Positions 1 to 7,057 of a DNA stretch of 9,978 nucleotides are shown here, piece after piece. This DNA comes from Verrucomicrobiota bacterium (GTDB lineage: Bacteria > Verrucomicrobiota > Verrucomicrobiia > Verrucomicrobiales > DEV007), in contig JAHDCN010000046.1 of assembly GCA_020629815.1 (NCBI GenBank), positions 3,823 to 13,800 of the forward strand, in the 5' to 3' direction. A model generated the notes under the pieces. It made no database searches and was not told the DNA's origin. It was given only the letters and a program-made list of their open reading frames with translations. Both the position numbers and the translations under genes were made by a program. How positions within the stretch are numbered: position 1 is the first letter of the stretch; the number at the start of each line of letters is the position of its first letter.

Positions 1-839
1 GTATACCCGATAATTGAAGTATCAATCTTCACCTCGGTAGGATGACGCGCCAAATTGCTGATCTCCATATCAATCCGATATCGTTGCTTGTTCCTCTTGG
101 TCGGGGTCGCGCCTACTCTGGCGTTGATCCTGATTTTTGGCGTACGATTGATAAGATCACCCGCCTCTTCTTTCGCTTTTGCAAAGAGGGCCTGCTCTTG
201 CTCGGCGGTTCGAGCCATTCGATTTAGCGGAACTTTCGGGTTCTCAATCTGCTTGAGTTTTCTACGAGTCAAAAACTCACTCTTCATTCGATCCATTTGC
301 TGCCAATGGGCTTTCTCTCTTTCGGAAAGAACGATTTTTCCTTCAGCGGGAATCTCCCGCTTTTGATCTTTTCGGATATAACGGAGGTTCCCCACGAATT
401 GAGAATATTCGGGTGCCAACGAAGGCGGCACAATGTATTCAAACATCATCAGCTCACCATCTCCCCGCCCGGCAGTGCCTGATGTACGCAGTTGATGATT
501 CGAAGCAAAGGCACCATTTCCGCGAGCAGACTCCCAGGCATCCATGATGGAACCAACGGCAATTGAAGCCTGATAGGCACCAATATCGTTCTCACGGAAA
601 GAGTATGCCTTTTCGATCAAGGAACGGGCCGAAGTATGGCTATTCACCTCAGTCCGCTGAAGAATCACCATAAGCTCGGTCAAACGATTCGCGACACCTT
701 TAATATCCTCCTGCTTCCCCTGCGGATTAAATGACGGGTTACTGAGCAGTTTCGCTACGTGTTTTGCATTTTGGTTGAGGTCGTTGGCATAGCCCAACGG
801 GCACAGAAAAAAGCAAACAAGAACAAATATCCCCCTCAT
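1..839 (-). CDS. Secreted protein of unknown function (C-terminus beyond the window)
   Basis: An open frame of 279 codons starts with ATG at 839 and runs leftward off the window edge without a stop, so the C-terminus is missing. Residues 1-18 (MRGIFVLVCFFLCPLGYA) form a typical Sec signal peptide with probable cleavage before N19, so the product is likely periplasmic or surface-exposed. There is no clear lipobox. Residues about 25-90 look helical. Residues about 155-215 are rich in Lys, Arg, Glu and Gln, including MDRMKSEFLTRRKLKQIEN, and could be a linker or short coiled coil. The last visible part (about 240-279, RIRINARVG... RYRIDMEISN) looks like alternating beta strands. I recognise no family. 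The start is supported by the signal peptide directly after it, although no Shine-Dalgarno sequence precedes it. The gene lies 72 bp downstream of nadK on the same strand and could be cotranscribed with it. Confidence 0.8.
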   Translation of the reverse strand, partial: MRGIFVLVCFFLCPLGYANDLNQNAKHVAKLLSNPSFNPQGKQEDIKGVANRLTELMVILQRTEVNSHTSARSLIEKAYSFRENDIGAYQASIAVGSIMDAWESARGNGAFASNHQLRTSGTAGRGDGELMMFEYIVPPSLAPEYSQFVGNLRYIRKDQKREIPAEGKIVLSEREKAHWQQMDRMKSEFLTRRKLKQIENPKVPLNRMARTAEQEQALFAKAKEEAGDLINRTPKIRINARVGATPTKRNKQRYRIDMEISNLARHPTEVKIDTSIIGY

Positions 840-840
840 A

Positions 841-858
841 AGTGACAAGCTTGACACT
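841..858. repeat. Imperfect 18-bp palindrome next to a start codon
   Basis: AGTGACAAGCTTGACACT matches its own reverse complement at 8 of 9 positions per arm, centred on AAGCTT. It sits one base upstream of the leftward gene starting at 839, where a ribosome binding site would lie. It could be an operator or a hairpin in the leader, or chance. No function can be read from the sequence. Confidence 0.3.
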
Positions 859-911
859 TCATTAGGGTGAATGAAATGCACGCGTACGCCAAGAAAAAAA
901 CTCGCTGTCTG

Positions 912-1802
912 CTATTCCGAATTCCGGATAGAACTTCCCGTCCACCCAAGCTTTTGATGAAGGGTGCCGAAGAAGTTTTGCGACTCCAGAAAAATCAGCT
1001 GAATGCTGTTTGGAGTTCTTTCAATTTCGATGGTCGCTCGGCCGTCCAAATTGGCAACCAACTGACCGTCGATCATCATCGCTAAATCGTCGCGCTGTTC
1101 TGGGATCTGCAAAGAGACCTTACTTTTGGCCGATAAAACAAGCGGGCGATTCGCGAGAGTATGAGGGCAAATCGGAGTAAGAATAAACACCGTTGAACCT
1201 GGTTCCACTAAAGGACCACCCGCTGAGAGTGAATAGGCTGTTGATCCGGTTGGGGTTGCTAACAAAACACCATCGCCGGTGTAGCGATTGGCAAACTGGC
1301 CATCAATCACCGCTTCCACATGAATCACCCGTGAAGTGTTTGCGCGACTGAGCGTGACTTCATTCAATGCAAAGAAGGAACCGGTTTCCACCCCCTGCTG
1401 ATGCAGTTTGCAAGATATCCCGACTCGTTCACTGACCTTGTATCGGCCGTTTGCAATTGCCTCTACCAGATCGCCGCTATCGTCTGCCGTGCCACAGGTT
1501 AGAAAGCCAAGTGTTCCAACATTGATTGCCGCGACCGGCTTGATTCGCCCCTCCAGTTGCCTGACGACCCAAAGAATCGTTCCGTCACCTCCCAATACGA
1601 CGAGAAGATCGACTTCATCGTTGAGTTGCGAGAGGCCGACTCCATCCGAACGGTCAATTAGCGATGCTGTTGTTTCCTCGAGGCAAACGCTCACCCCTTT
1701 CTGCTCGAATTGATCGAGCAGTTCTCGAAGCAATCGGCGACCACCTTCCTTTTTTGGATTGGCGATTATTCCGACCGTTGGCATTTTTAATGACGTAGCC
1801 AT
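912..1802 (-). CDS. nadK: NAD kinase
   Basis: Cytoplasmic enzyme that phosphorylates NAD to NADP using ATP or polyphosphate, supplying cellular NADP(H). The 296-residue product has the family's usual length. Family signatures are visible in order: GGDGT at 71-75 (phosphate-binding loop), NVGTLGF at 94-100, LNEV at 146-149, the glycine-rich TPTGSTAYSLSAGGP at 183-197, TPICPHTLANRPLVL at 209-223 and DGQ at 245-247. The start is ambiguous. ATG at 1802 overlaps the end of tlyA by 16 bp, while an in-frame ATG at 1784 gives MPTVGIIANP, closer to the usual N-terminus, and begins 2 bp after the tlyA stop. Neither has a clear ribosome binding site. The tight junction points to translational coupling with tlyA. 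The function is secure from the motifs. Confidence 0.96.
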   Translation of the reverse strand: MATSLKMPTVGIIANPKKEGGRRLLRELLDQFEQKGVSVCLEETTASLIDRSDGVGLSQLNDEVDLLVVLGGDGTILWVVRQLEGRIKPVAAINVGTLGFLTCGTADDSGDLVEAIANGRYKVSERVGISCKLHQQGVETGSFFALNEVTLSRANTSRVIHVEAVIDGQFANRYTGDGVLLATPTGSTAYSLSAGGPLVEPGSTVFILTPICPHTLANRPLVLSAKSKVSLQIPEQRDDLAMMIDGQLVANLDGRATIEIERTPNSIQLIFLESQNFFGTLHQKLGWTGSSIRNSE

Positions 1803-2521
1803 GCAAGAAATTCAACGTTACCGTCGGTGCCATTGATAGGCGATTCCACGACGTCCTTCCAGCATTTTTGTAGATCGCTTTCTACGAAAGTCTGAATTTT
1901 TGTGACGGCCTCCTGATGCAATTCAGGCTCCCGGACAATGCCCCCTTTGCCGACTTGATCTCTTTTCAGTTCAAACTGAGGCTTTATCAAACAGATGACA
2001 TTTCCCTCTTCCTGTAACACCGAAAAAACAGGAGGCAAAATTAGCGTGAGTGAAATGAAAGACACGTCGATGACGACCAGATCAACCTGCTCAGGAATAT
2101 CATCCGGAGTCATATGCCGAATGTTAAAACCTTCGCGTGAAATGACCCTTTCGTCATTTCGCAGTTTCCAGGCTAACTGATTCGTTCCGACGTCAAAGGC
2201 GTAGACTTTGCTCGCTCCCTGTTGCAACAGGCAGTCGGTAAATCCACCGGTCGAAGCCCCCGCATCGAGAGCAACCCTTCCGGAGGGATCAATCGGAAAA
2301 GACTTCAGTGCGCCTTCCATTTTGAGGCCGCCCCGTCCCACATAGCGCGGCCGTGACTTCACTTCGATTTCCAGATCATCCGCGATTTTTTGACCGGGCT
2401 TTAGATTGCCATGCAATCCCTCCACCTGCACCTCCCCGGCTAGCACCAATCGCTTCGCCATTTCCCGGGAATCGCACAGCCCTCGATCGAAGATTAATTG
2501 ATCCAGACGAACCTTTGCCAT
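1787..2521 (-). CDS. tlyA: TlyA-family rRNA 2'-O-methyltransferase
   Basis: A protein of 244 residues with the TlyA two-domain layout: an N-terminal S4 RNA-binding domain (about 3-60, RLDQLIFDRGLCDSREMAKR) and a FtsJ/RrmJ-type Rossmann methyltransferase (about 61-244). The SAM-binding loop is DAGASTGGFTD at 86-96. The K-D-K-E tetrad of 2'-O-methyltransferases fits K67 (GGLK), D152 (VIDVSFIS), K180 (LIKPQFE) and E237 (GNVEF), with spacing like the Mycobacterium enzyme. Characterised homologues methylate ribose 2'-OH groups of 16S and/or 23S rRNA and affect capreomycin sensitivity. Older annotations call the family haemolysin A. The start at 2521 (MAKVRLDQL) is where homologues begin. The frame stays open further upstream, but that part overlaps the divergent gene and resembles nothing. 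It heads the leftward tlyA-nadK group. Confidence 0.95.
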   Translation of the reverse strand: MAKVRLDQLIFDRGLCDSREMAKRLVLAGEVQVEGLHGNLKPGQKIADDLEIEVKSRPRYVGRGGLKMEGALKSFPIDPSGRVALDAGASTGGFTDCLLQQGASKVYAFDVGTNQLAWKLRNDERVISREGFNIRHMTPDDIPEQVDLVVIDVSFISLTLILPPVFSVLQEEGNVICLIKPQFELKRDQVGKGGIVREPELHQEAVTKIQTFVESDLQKCWKDVVESPINGTDGNVEFLAWLRH

Positions 2522-2573
2522 GTAACCGCAACTTTTGCCGATGCGTCTGTTTTGTGCTAGTAGTATTTCCGGG

Positions 2574-4205
2574 ATGGAAGGCTCTGTGAAACGATTTCTT
2601 GTTTGTTTTCTCGTCCTGCTGGCTCTTTTTATCGCACTAGCATTTACGAGCTCCCGATTTTTGAATAAACGGGACTTTACGCAGGGGTTCCCGATTCCAG
2701 ATCGACATTCCGCGGATGCGATTTCCAAAATTAATGCTGAATTTGCCGAGCATTGGAAATCGAAAGGAATCAAACCGTTGCCTCCGGCTTCGGCGGAAAC
2801 ATTGGTTCGACGCCTCTCATTGTCATTGACCGGGGCGGTTCCTTCTTTGAGCGAATTGAAGCGCCTCAATAACACGGACTGTGAACCCTCAGGAAAAGTT
2901 TCTGTTTGGCTGAATCAGCTCACCGGCGACGAACGTTACGCCAACTACATGGCCGAGAGGCTGGCTCGTGTGTATGTCGGTGTCGAAACAGGTCCGTTTC
3001 TAGTCTACCGACGCCGTCGCATGGTGAATTGGTTATCCGAGCAGCTTCTCATCAATCGTCCCTACGATGAAATGGTTCGCGACATGATCAGCGCCGAGGG
3101 CATTTGGACGAGTCAACCCGAGGCGAATTTCATCACTGTTTCCATCGACCAGAACAATAATAAAAATGGACCGGACGAAGTGAAACTCGCCGCGCGGACG
3201 AGTCGTGCATTTCTCGGTGTAAGCCTGGATTGTATGCAGTGTCACGATGACATGTTTGGTGACCACTGGAAACAAACTCACTTTCATGGACTTGCCGCTT
3301 TCTACTCGCAAAGCGAGATGTCGCTGACGGGCGTCAGAGAGAACGAGAAGATTAATTACGAAACCCGGTTTGTCCGCGACAAAGAAGCTTCCCCTGTTCA
3401 GCCTGCTGCGCCATTTCAAGAAGAGCTTCTTCCCGAAGACGGAAATCTGCGCGAACGTTTGGCGGTTTGGGTAACGCACAGCGAAAATAAAGCTTTTGCC
3501 CGAGCAATGGTCAATCGGGCCTGGGCTTTACTGCTCGGCAAACCTCTGATCGATCCAGTCAACGACATACCATTGGAAGGGCCATATCCGCCGGGAATGG
3601 AGATCCTAACCGATGAGTTTATCGCCAGCGGGTTCGACCTTCATCATTTGTATTATTTGATCGCCAACTCCGCTCCATTTCTTCGCTCAAGCAAAAGTGA
3701 AGAAAGCATCTCGGAGGATCAGGAAGAAAACTGGGCAGCGTTTCCCGTTACTCCTTTGCGGCCTGAGCAAGTCATTGGCTCCGTGATTCAAACTTCTAGC
3801 CTTGCAGCCCTGGATGAAGAGTCGCACATCATCAACAAATTGCGGCGCTCCGCCGAGGTTCGCAATTTTGTTAAACAGTTCGGTGATCAGGGGGAAGAGG
3901 AACTGCAACTGTCTCCGGGAACGATTCCGCAACGTCTTCTGTTGATGAACAGCAAAATGATCGAAGAAAGAATCAAACCCAATCCATTTCAGAACAGCTC
4001 GACAAGAATCGCCATGCACGCTCCGGATGCAGTTACCGCGATATCCAATGCGTTTCTCACCGTCCTCACCCGCCAGCCTTCGGAGGAAGAAAAAAACCAC
4101 TTTGTCGAGTTATATGAGAATGCCGGGAAAGAACAAAGGCAGCAAGTTCTGTCCGACCTGTATTGGGCTTTGATCAATTCAACCGAGTTTTCGTGGAACA
4201 GATGA
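2574..4205 (+). CDS. DUF1549/DUF1553 (PSCyt2/PSD1) membrane-anchored protein
   Basis: The 543-residue product is a short member of the DUF1549-DUF1553 family that is abundant in Planctomycetota and Verrucomicrobiota. Its biochemical role is not established. Residues about 6-25 form one hydrophobic segment (signal anchor or signal peptide), so the rest is probably exported. The DUF1549 part (about 45-250) shows RRLSLSLTGAVPSLSEL and a c-type-haem-like CMQCH at 220-224. The DUF1553 part (about 290-540) shows FARAMVNRAWALLLGKPLIDP, LRPEQVIG, VLTRQPSEEEK and the terminal LYWALINSTEF. The N-terminal PSCyt1 cytochrome domain common in longer relatives is absent. ATG at 2574 is chosen, but GTG at 2586 has a better ribosome binding site (GGAAGG at 2576-2581) and begins VKRFLV. 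A TTG at 2535 is less likely. It overlaps the next gene by ATGA. A TAGTAT at 2561-2566 could be a -10 box, without a convincing -35. Confidence 0.88.
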   Translation: MEGSVKRFLVCFLVLLALFIALAFTSSRFLNKRDFTQGFPIPDRHSADAISKINAEFAEHWKSKGIKPLPPASAETLVRRLSLSLTGAVPSLSELKRLNNTDCEPSGKVSVWLNQLTGDERYANYMAERLARVYVGVETGPFLVYRRRRMVNWLSEQLLINRPYDEMVRDMISAEGIWTSQPEANFITVSIDQNNNKNGPDEVKLAARTSRAFLGVSLDCMQCHDDMFGDHWKQTHFHGLAAFYSQSEMSLTGVRENEKINYETRFVRDKEASPVQPAAPFQEELLPEDGNLRERLAVWVTHSENKAFARAMVNRAWALLLGKPLIDPVNDIPLEGPYPPGMEILTDEFIASGFDLHHLYYLIANSAPFLRSSKSEESISEDQEENWAAFPVTPLRPEQVIGSVIQTSSLAALDEESHIINKLRRSAEVRNFVKQFGDQGEEELQLSPGTIPQRLLLMNSKMIEERIKPNPFQNSSTRIAMHAPDAVTAISNAFLTVLTRQPSEEEKNHFVELYENAGKEQRQQVLSDLYWALINSTEFSWNR

Positions 4206-5473
4206 ATTTTGATTTCAATCGGCGGCAAGTCTTGCAGACTGGCATTTTCACCGGCCTACCATGGCTGACTCCTCTTGGGAATGCCCTTGCCGCTCAGGCG
4301 GATAAGCAAAAGAACCTTACCACACGGATCCCGAAGAGTTTGATTGTGGTGTGGTTGAAGGGTGGCGCCAGCCAGCTAGAAACATTTGATCCACATCCGG
4401 GAAAAGAGATCAGCTATGGTGGCGCTGCCATTGAGACGGCAATCAAAGGCGCCCAATTTGGAACAGGACTCGAACAAACCGCTGCTGCAGCGGAAAACTT
4501 TTCTGTGATTCGCTCGATGGTGAGCAAAGAAGGTGACCATTCCCGTGCGACCTACAACATGAATTCGGGATACCGCCCAGTGCCCGGACTGTTTCATCCA
4601 TCGATTGGTTCAGTTTTGTGCCATGAGCGACCACTCAGCGGTATCGATATTCCAGCTCATATATCCATTATGCCCGGAAGCTTCCCGACCCGAGGAGGAT
4701 ATTTGGGAGCCAACTTTGACCCGTTTCAAATGGGAGACCCATTGCAACCTGTCCCGGGTATCTCCAGCAAGGTTGGTGAGAAGCGGCAAAAGGATCGTCT
4801 CGCTTCTTTGAAGTTATTGGAAAAAGGTTTCGCTGCCGGGCGAATTCCTGATCTCGATCAAAAACGAACCCTTCACCAGATCAATACTCAAAAAGCCCTG
4901 CAGATGATGAGCTCCGAACAGCTGCAGGCATTTGATATCAAGAACGAATCGAGCTCGACCGTTAAGTCGTTTGGCGACACTAGATTTGGCCGGGGCTGCC
5001 TGGCTGCGATTCGACTGGTGGAGTCCGGGGTTCGCTGTGTTGAGGTAAGCCTTGGTGGATGGGATACCCATGCAAACAATGCAGAGAATCAGCAGAAGCG
5101 AATCAAAGAACTGGACCCAGCTCTAGCGAACCTGTTTCATGAATTGAAGAAACGGGACCTATACGATTCGACGATTGTTCTCTGTGCTACCGAATTCGGC
5201 CGCACCCCCAAACTGAATCCAGCCAATGGCCGGGACCACTGGCCACATGGATTCAGCGTTTTGATAGGCGGTGGAGGTTTGCGCAGCGGTCAGGTAATTG
5301 GGGAAACGGATCCTGAAGGCAAAAGTAAAAAGCCCGGCAAGCCAGTGACGGTGGCGGATCTTCACTCGACGATCTACACGGCCTTTGATATCGACACCGA
5401 GCACGAATTCGTCACACCGACCAATCGTCCGATCAAAATTAGTGACGGATATCCGGTTGAGGCGCTTTTGTAG
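4202..5473 (+). CDS. DUF1501 protein with Tat-like signal
   Basis: The 423-residue product belongs to the DUF1501 family, whose members have an alkaline phosphatase/sulfatase-like fold, are usually exported and have no defined reaction. Family landmarks are VWLKGGASQLETFDPHPG at 50-67, GGWDTH at 285-290, CATEFGRTPKLN at 328-339 and GRDHWPHGFSVLIGGGG at 343-359. The N-terminus has twin arginines at 7-8 (NRRQVLQTG) followed by a weakly hydrophobic stretch ending ALAAQA. This resembles a Tat signal and suggests export in folded form. The ATG at 4202 overlaps the upstream stop in ATGA, so the pair is probably translationally coupled. A longer in-frame start at 4163 lies inside the upstream gene and would put extra residues before the signal peptide. 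DUF1549/DUF1553 and DUF1501 genes are commonly paired in PVC bacteria, suggesting the products act together outside the cytoplasm. Confidence 0.92.
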   Translation: MNFDFNRRQVLQTGIFTGLPWLTPLGNALAAQADKQKNLTTRIPKSLIVVWLKGGASQLETFDPHPGKEISYGGAAIETAIKGAQFGTGLEQTAAAAENFSVIRSMVSKEGDHSRATYNMNSGYRPVPGLFHPSIGSVLCHERPLSGIDIPAHISIMPGSFPTRGGYLGANFDPFQMGDPLQPVPGISSKVGEKRQKDRLASLKLLEKGFAAGRIPDLDQKRTLHQINTQKALQMMSSEQLQAFDIKNESSSTVKSFGDTRFGRGCLAAIRLVESGVRCVEVSLGGWDTHANNAENQQKRIKELDPALANLFHELKKRDLYDSTIVLCATEFGRTPKLNPANGRDHWPHGFSVLIGGGGLRSGQVIGETDPEGKSKKPGKPVTVADLHSTIYTAFDIDTEHEFVTPTNRPIKISDGYPVEALL

Positions 5474-5516
5474 TCCTCTCTTGAAGCCGGGCTGCCTTTC
5501 GGCAACAGTCTCGCAC

Positions 5517-6944
5517 ATGCGAGCTTTTTTGATTTTTCTCGGACTTTCCTTTCTCCTCACTCTGGAAGCGGATGCGGCCCCGGATTTGAGTCGCCCAAAT
5601 ATCGTTTTCATCATGTCAGATGATCAGGGTTGGGGGCAGGTTGGTTATCGGAACCACCCTCACCTGAAAACCCCACACCTTGATGCCATGGCAGCGAACG
5701 GTCTGCGGTTCGATCGCTTTTATGCTGGTGCATCTAACTGCTCCCCTACCCGCGCCACGGTTCTGACAGGTCGCACCAATGATCGCACTGGAGTGGAAAC
5801 ACATGGTTTTCCTCTGCGGCTTCAGGAGAAAACAATTGCTCAAGCGCTGCAAAAGATTGGCTATGCCACCGGTCACTTTGGTAAATGGCATCTGAACGGT
5901 TTGCGAGGTCCCGGCGTTCCCGTGCTTTCCGATGATACCCACCACCCGGGAGCCTTTGGTTTTGAAACCTGGCTGACTACAACCAACTTTTTTGATCGCG
6001 ACCCGATCCTGAGTCGCGAGGGTGAATTTGAAGAGTTCACCGGAGATTCCTCTGAGATTATCGTCGATGAAGCTCTAAAGTTTATCGCGGAGAAATCAAA
6101 AGAAGAGCGCCCCTCGTTCAGCGTAATTTGGTATGGGACGCCTCATGACCCTATGGTTGCCAGCGACGAGGATCGAAAGCCATTTGCTGATTTACCGGAG
6201 AAATTCCAACACCAATATGGAGAACTTGTCGCCATGGACCGCAGCATTGGGGCGATGCGCAAAGGGCTTCGAGAATTGGGGATTGAAGAAAACACCATCA
6301 TTTGGTTTTGCAGCGATAATGGCGGGCTTTCCCCTTTTGGGCCTGAGACCGTGGGCGGGCTGCGCGGCTGGAAGAATACCATGTACGAAGGCGGGTTGCG
6401 CGTGCCGGGCATTGTTGAGTGGCCGGCAGTGATCACTGAAGCGCGAATCACAGAGTTTCCCGCGGGGACCTTTGATATGTTTCCCACTATTGCAGAGATC
6501 ACAGGTCTGGGCGAAGAAAGCATGATTGCTCCGATCGATGGGATCAGTATCCGTCAGCTTTTTGAGAAGGAAATCGACAAGCGTGAATCCCCACTTGGTT
6601 TCCGTCACAATGAGCGAGGCGTGATTATCGACAACAACTTCAAATTCCTGCTCCAGGAAGGTAAGTCTGAGCTTTACGATCTCAGCAAAGACTTCAAAGA
6701 GGAAAACAATTTGGCCGGAACAAAGCCCGACCTCTTGAAAAAGATGACAGCAAAATGGGACCAGTGGAACCAAAGTGTCGAGCAGTCCGTGAAAGGCAGT
6801 GATTACCCGTCTGGAAAGGTCGATCCAAACCAGCCGGAGCGTCGCTTCTGGACTGATGAGGCCGGTTACCAGCCTTACCTTTCCGATTGGGCTGACCGCC
6901 CGGAATATTCTTCGCGCCTCAAGCCTCAAAAGAAGAAGAAATAG
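5517..6944 (+). CDS. Secreted type I (arylsulfatase-like) sulfatase
   Basis: A protein of 475 residues that hydrolyses sulfate esters; the substrate cannot be read from the sequence. Residues 1-20 (MRAFLIFLGLSFLLTLEADA) are a Sec signal peptide, which fixes the start at 5517 rather than at longer in-frame starts inside the previous gene. Active-site landmarks are PNIVFIMSDDQGWG at 27-40 (metal ligands D35 and D36), CSPTRATVLTG at 75-85 with C75 as the cysteine converted to formylglycine, GKWH at 122-125, PHDP at 209-212, SDNGG at 266-270 (D267, N268) and K286. All key residues are present, so an active enzyme is likely, given a formylglycine-generating activity elsewhere in the genome. The C-terminus ends in a lysine tail (QKKKK). 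It starts 43 bp after the DUF1501 gene with no terminator between, so it probably shares its transcript. A sulfated polysaccharide is the natural substrate guess. Confidence 0.95.
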   Translation: MRAFLIFLGLSFLLTLEADAAPDLSRPNIVFIMSDDQGWGQVGYRNHPHLKTPHLDAMAANGLRFDRFYAGASNCSPTRATVLTGRTNDRTGVETHGFPLRLQEKTIAQALQKIGYATGHFGKWHLNGLRGPGVPVLSDDTHHPGAFGFETWLTTTNFFDRDPILSREGEFEEFTGDSSEIIVDEALKFIAEKSKEERPSFSVIWYGTPHDPMVASDEDRKPFADLPEKFQHQYGELVAMDRSIGAMRKGLRELGIEENTIIWFCSDNGGLSPFGPETVGGLRGWKNTMYEGGLRVPGIVEWPAVITEARITEFPAGTFDMFPTIAEITGLGEESMIAPIDGISIRQLFEKEIDKRESPLGFRHNERGVIIDNNFKFLLQEGKSELYDLSKDFKEENNLAGTKPDLLKKMTAKWDQWNQSVEQSVKGSDYPSGKVDPNQPERRFWTDEAGYQPYLSDWADRPEYSSRLKPQKKKK

Positions 6945-6947
6945 AGC

Positions 6948-6973
6948 CTTCTGCCGAGTTCAGAAGAATTTTT
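6948..6973 (+). terminator. Intrinsic terminator after the sulfatase gene
   Basis: A perfect 6-bp stem (CTTCTG at 6948-6953, CAGAAG at 6961-6966) with a 7-nt loop is followed by AA and a TTTTT run at 6969-6973, three bases past the sulfatase stop. The stem is short and only half GC, so termination may be partial. It closes the DUF1549-DUF1501-sulfatase run. Confidence 0.6.
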
Positions 6974-6985
6974 CTTCCCACAGCA

Positions 6986-7002
6986 AGCTAACCCTGTTAG
7001 CT
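6986..7002. repeat. 17-bp palindrome AGCTAAC-CCT-GTTAGCT
   Basis: Perfect 7-bp arms around a 3-nt centre. It overlaps the first 22-bp-spaced repeat. As RNA it would form a compact hairpin, and as DNA it could be a dimer binding site. It has no T-tract, so it is not a terminator on its own. Confidence 0.55.
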
Positions 7003-7054
7003 CTTGGACCATACCCTGTTAGGTCGATGACCTAACCCTGTTGAATTGTGTAAA
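6989..7054 (+). repeat. Three direct repeats at exact 22-bp spacing
   Basis: The core ACCCTGTTAG occurs at 6991 and 7013, and ACCCTGTT again at 7035, each exactly 22 bp apart (about two DNA helical turns). The first two 22-bp units (6989-7010, 7011-7032) agree at 16 of 22 positions and both end in GACC. The third keeps mainly the core. The array ends four bases before the ATG of the Nramp-like gene at 7058. Iterated sites on one DNA face suggest a cooperatively bound regulator. A decayed dispersed repeat is the alternative. Confidence 0.65.
7018..7036. promoter_or_regulatory. Palindrome, candidate operator of the Nramp-like gene
   Basis: GTTAGGTCGATGACCTAAC has perfect 8-bp arms around GAT. 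It bridges the second and third 22-bp-spaced repeats and ends 21 bp before the ATG at 7058. The TTAGG/CCTAA half-sites recall those of DtxR/IdeR-type metal-dependent repressors, although the spacing is 2 bp shorter. The position fits repression of transcription or translation initiation of the transporter. Binding by any regulator is inference. Confidence 0.4.
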
Positions 7055-7057
7055 TCG

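Noticed and set aside
860..935. Possible leftward terminator after nadK (T7 run at 894-900 on the minus strand).
   Set aside because: The only nearby hairpin is weak, has a bulge and lies about 11 nt from the T run, so it does not have the geometry of an intrinsic terminator.
2522..2875. The tlyA frame stays open upstream of 2521, which would give a 362-residue protein.
   Set aside because: The extra 118 residues overlap the divergent DUF1549/DUF1553 gene and resemble nothing, while the start at 2521 gives the standard TlyA N-terminus MAKVRLDQL.
5485..5510. Hairpin between the DUF1501 gene and the sulfatase gene (TGCC-TTTC-GGCA).
   Set aside because: Only a 4-bp stem with no T run; not a terminator and probably chance.
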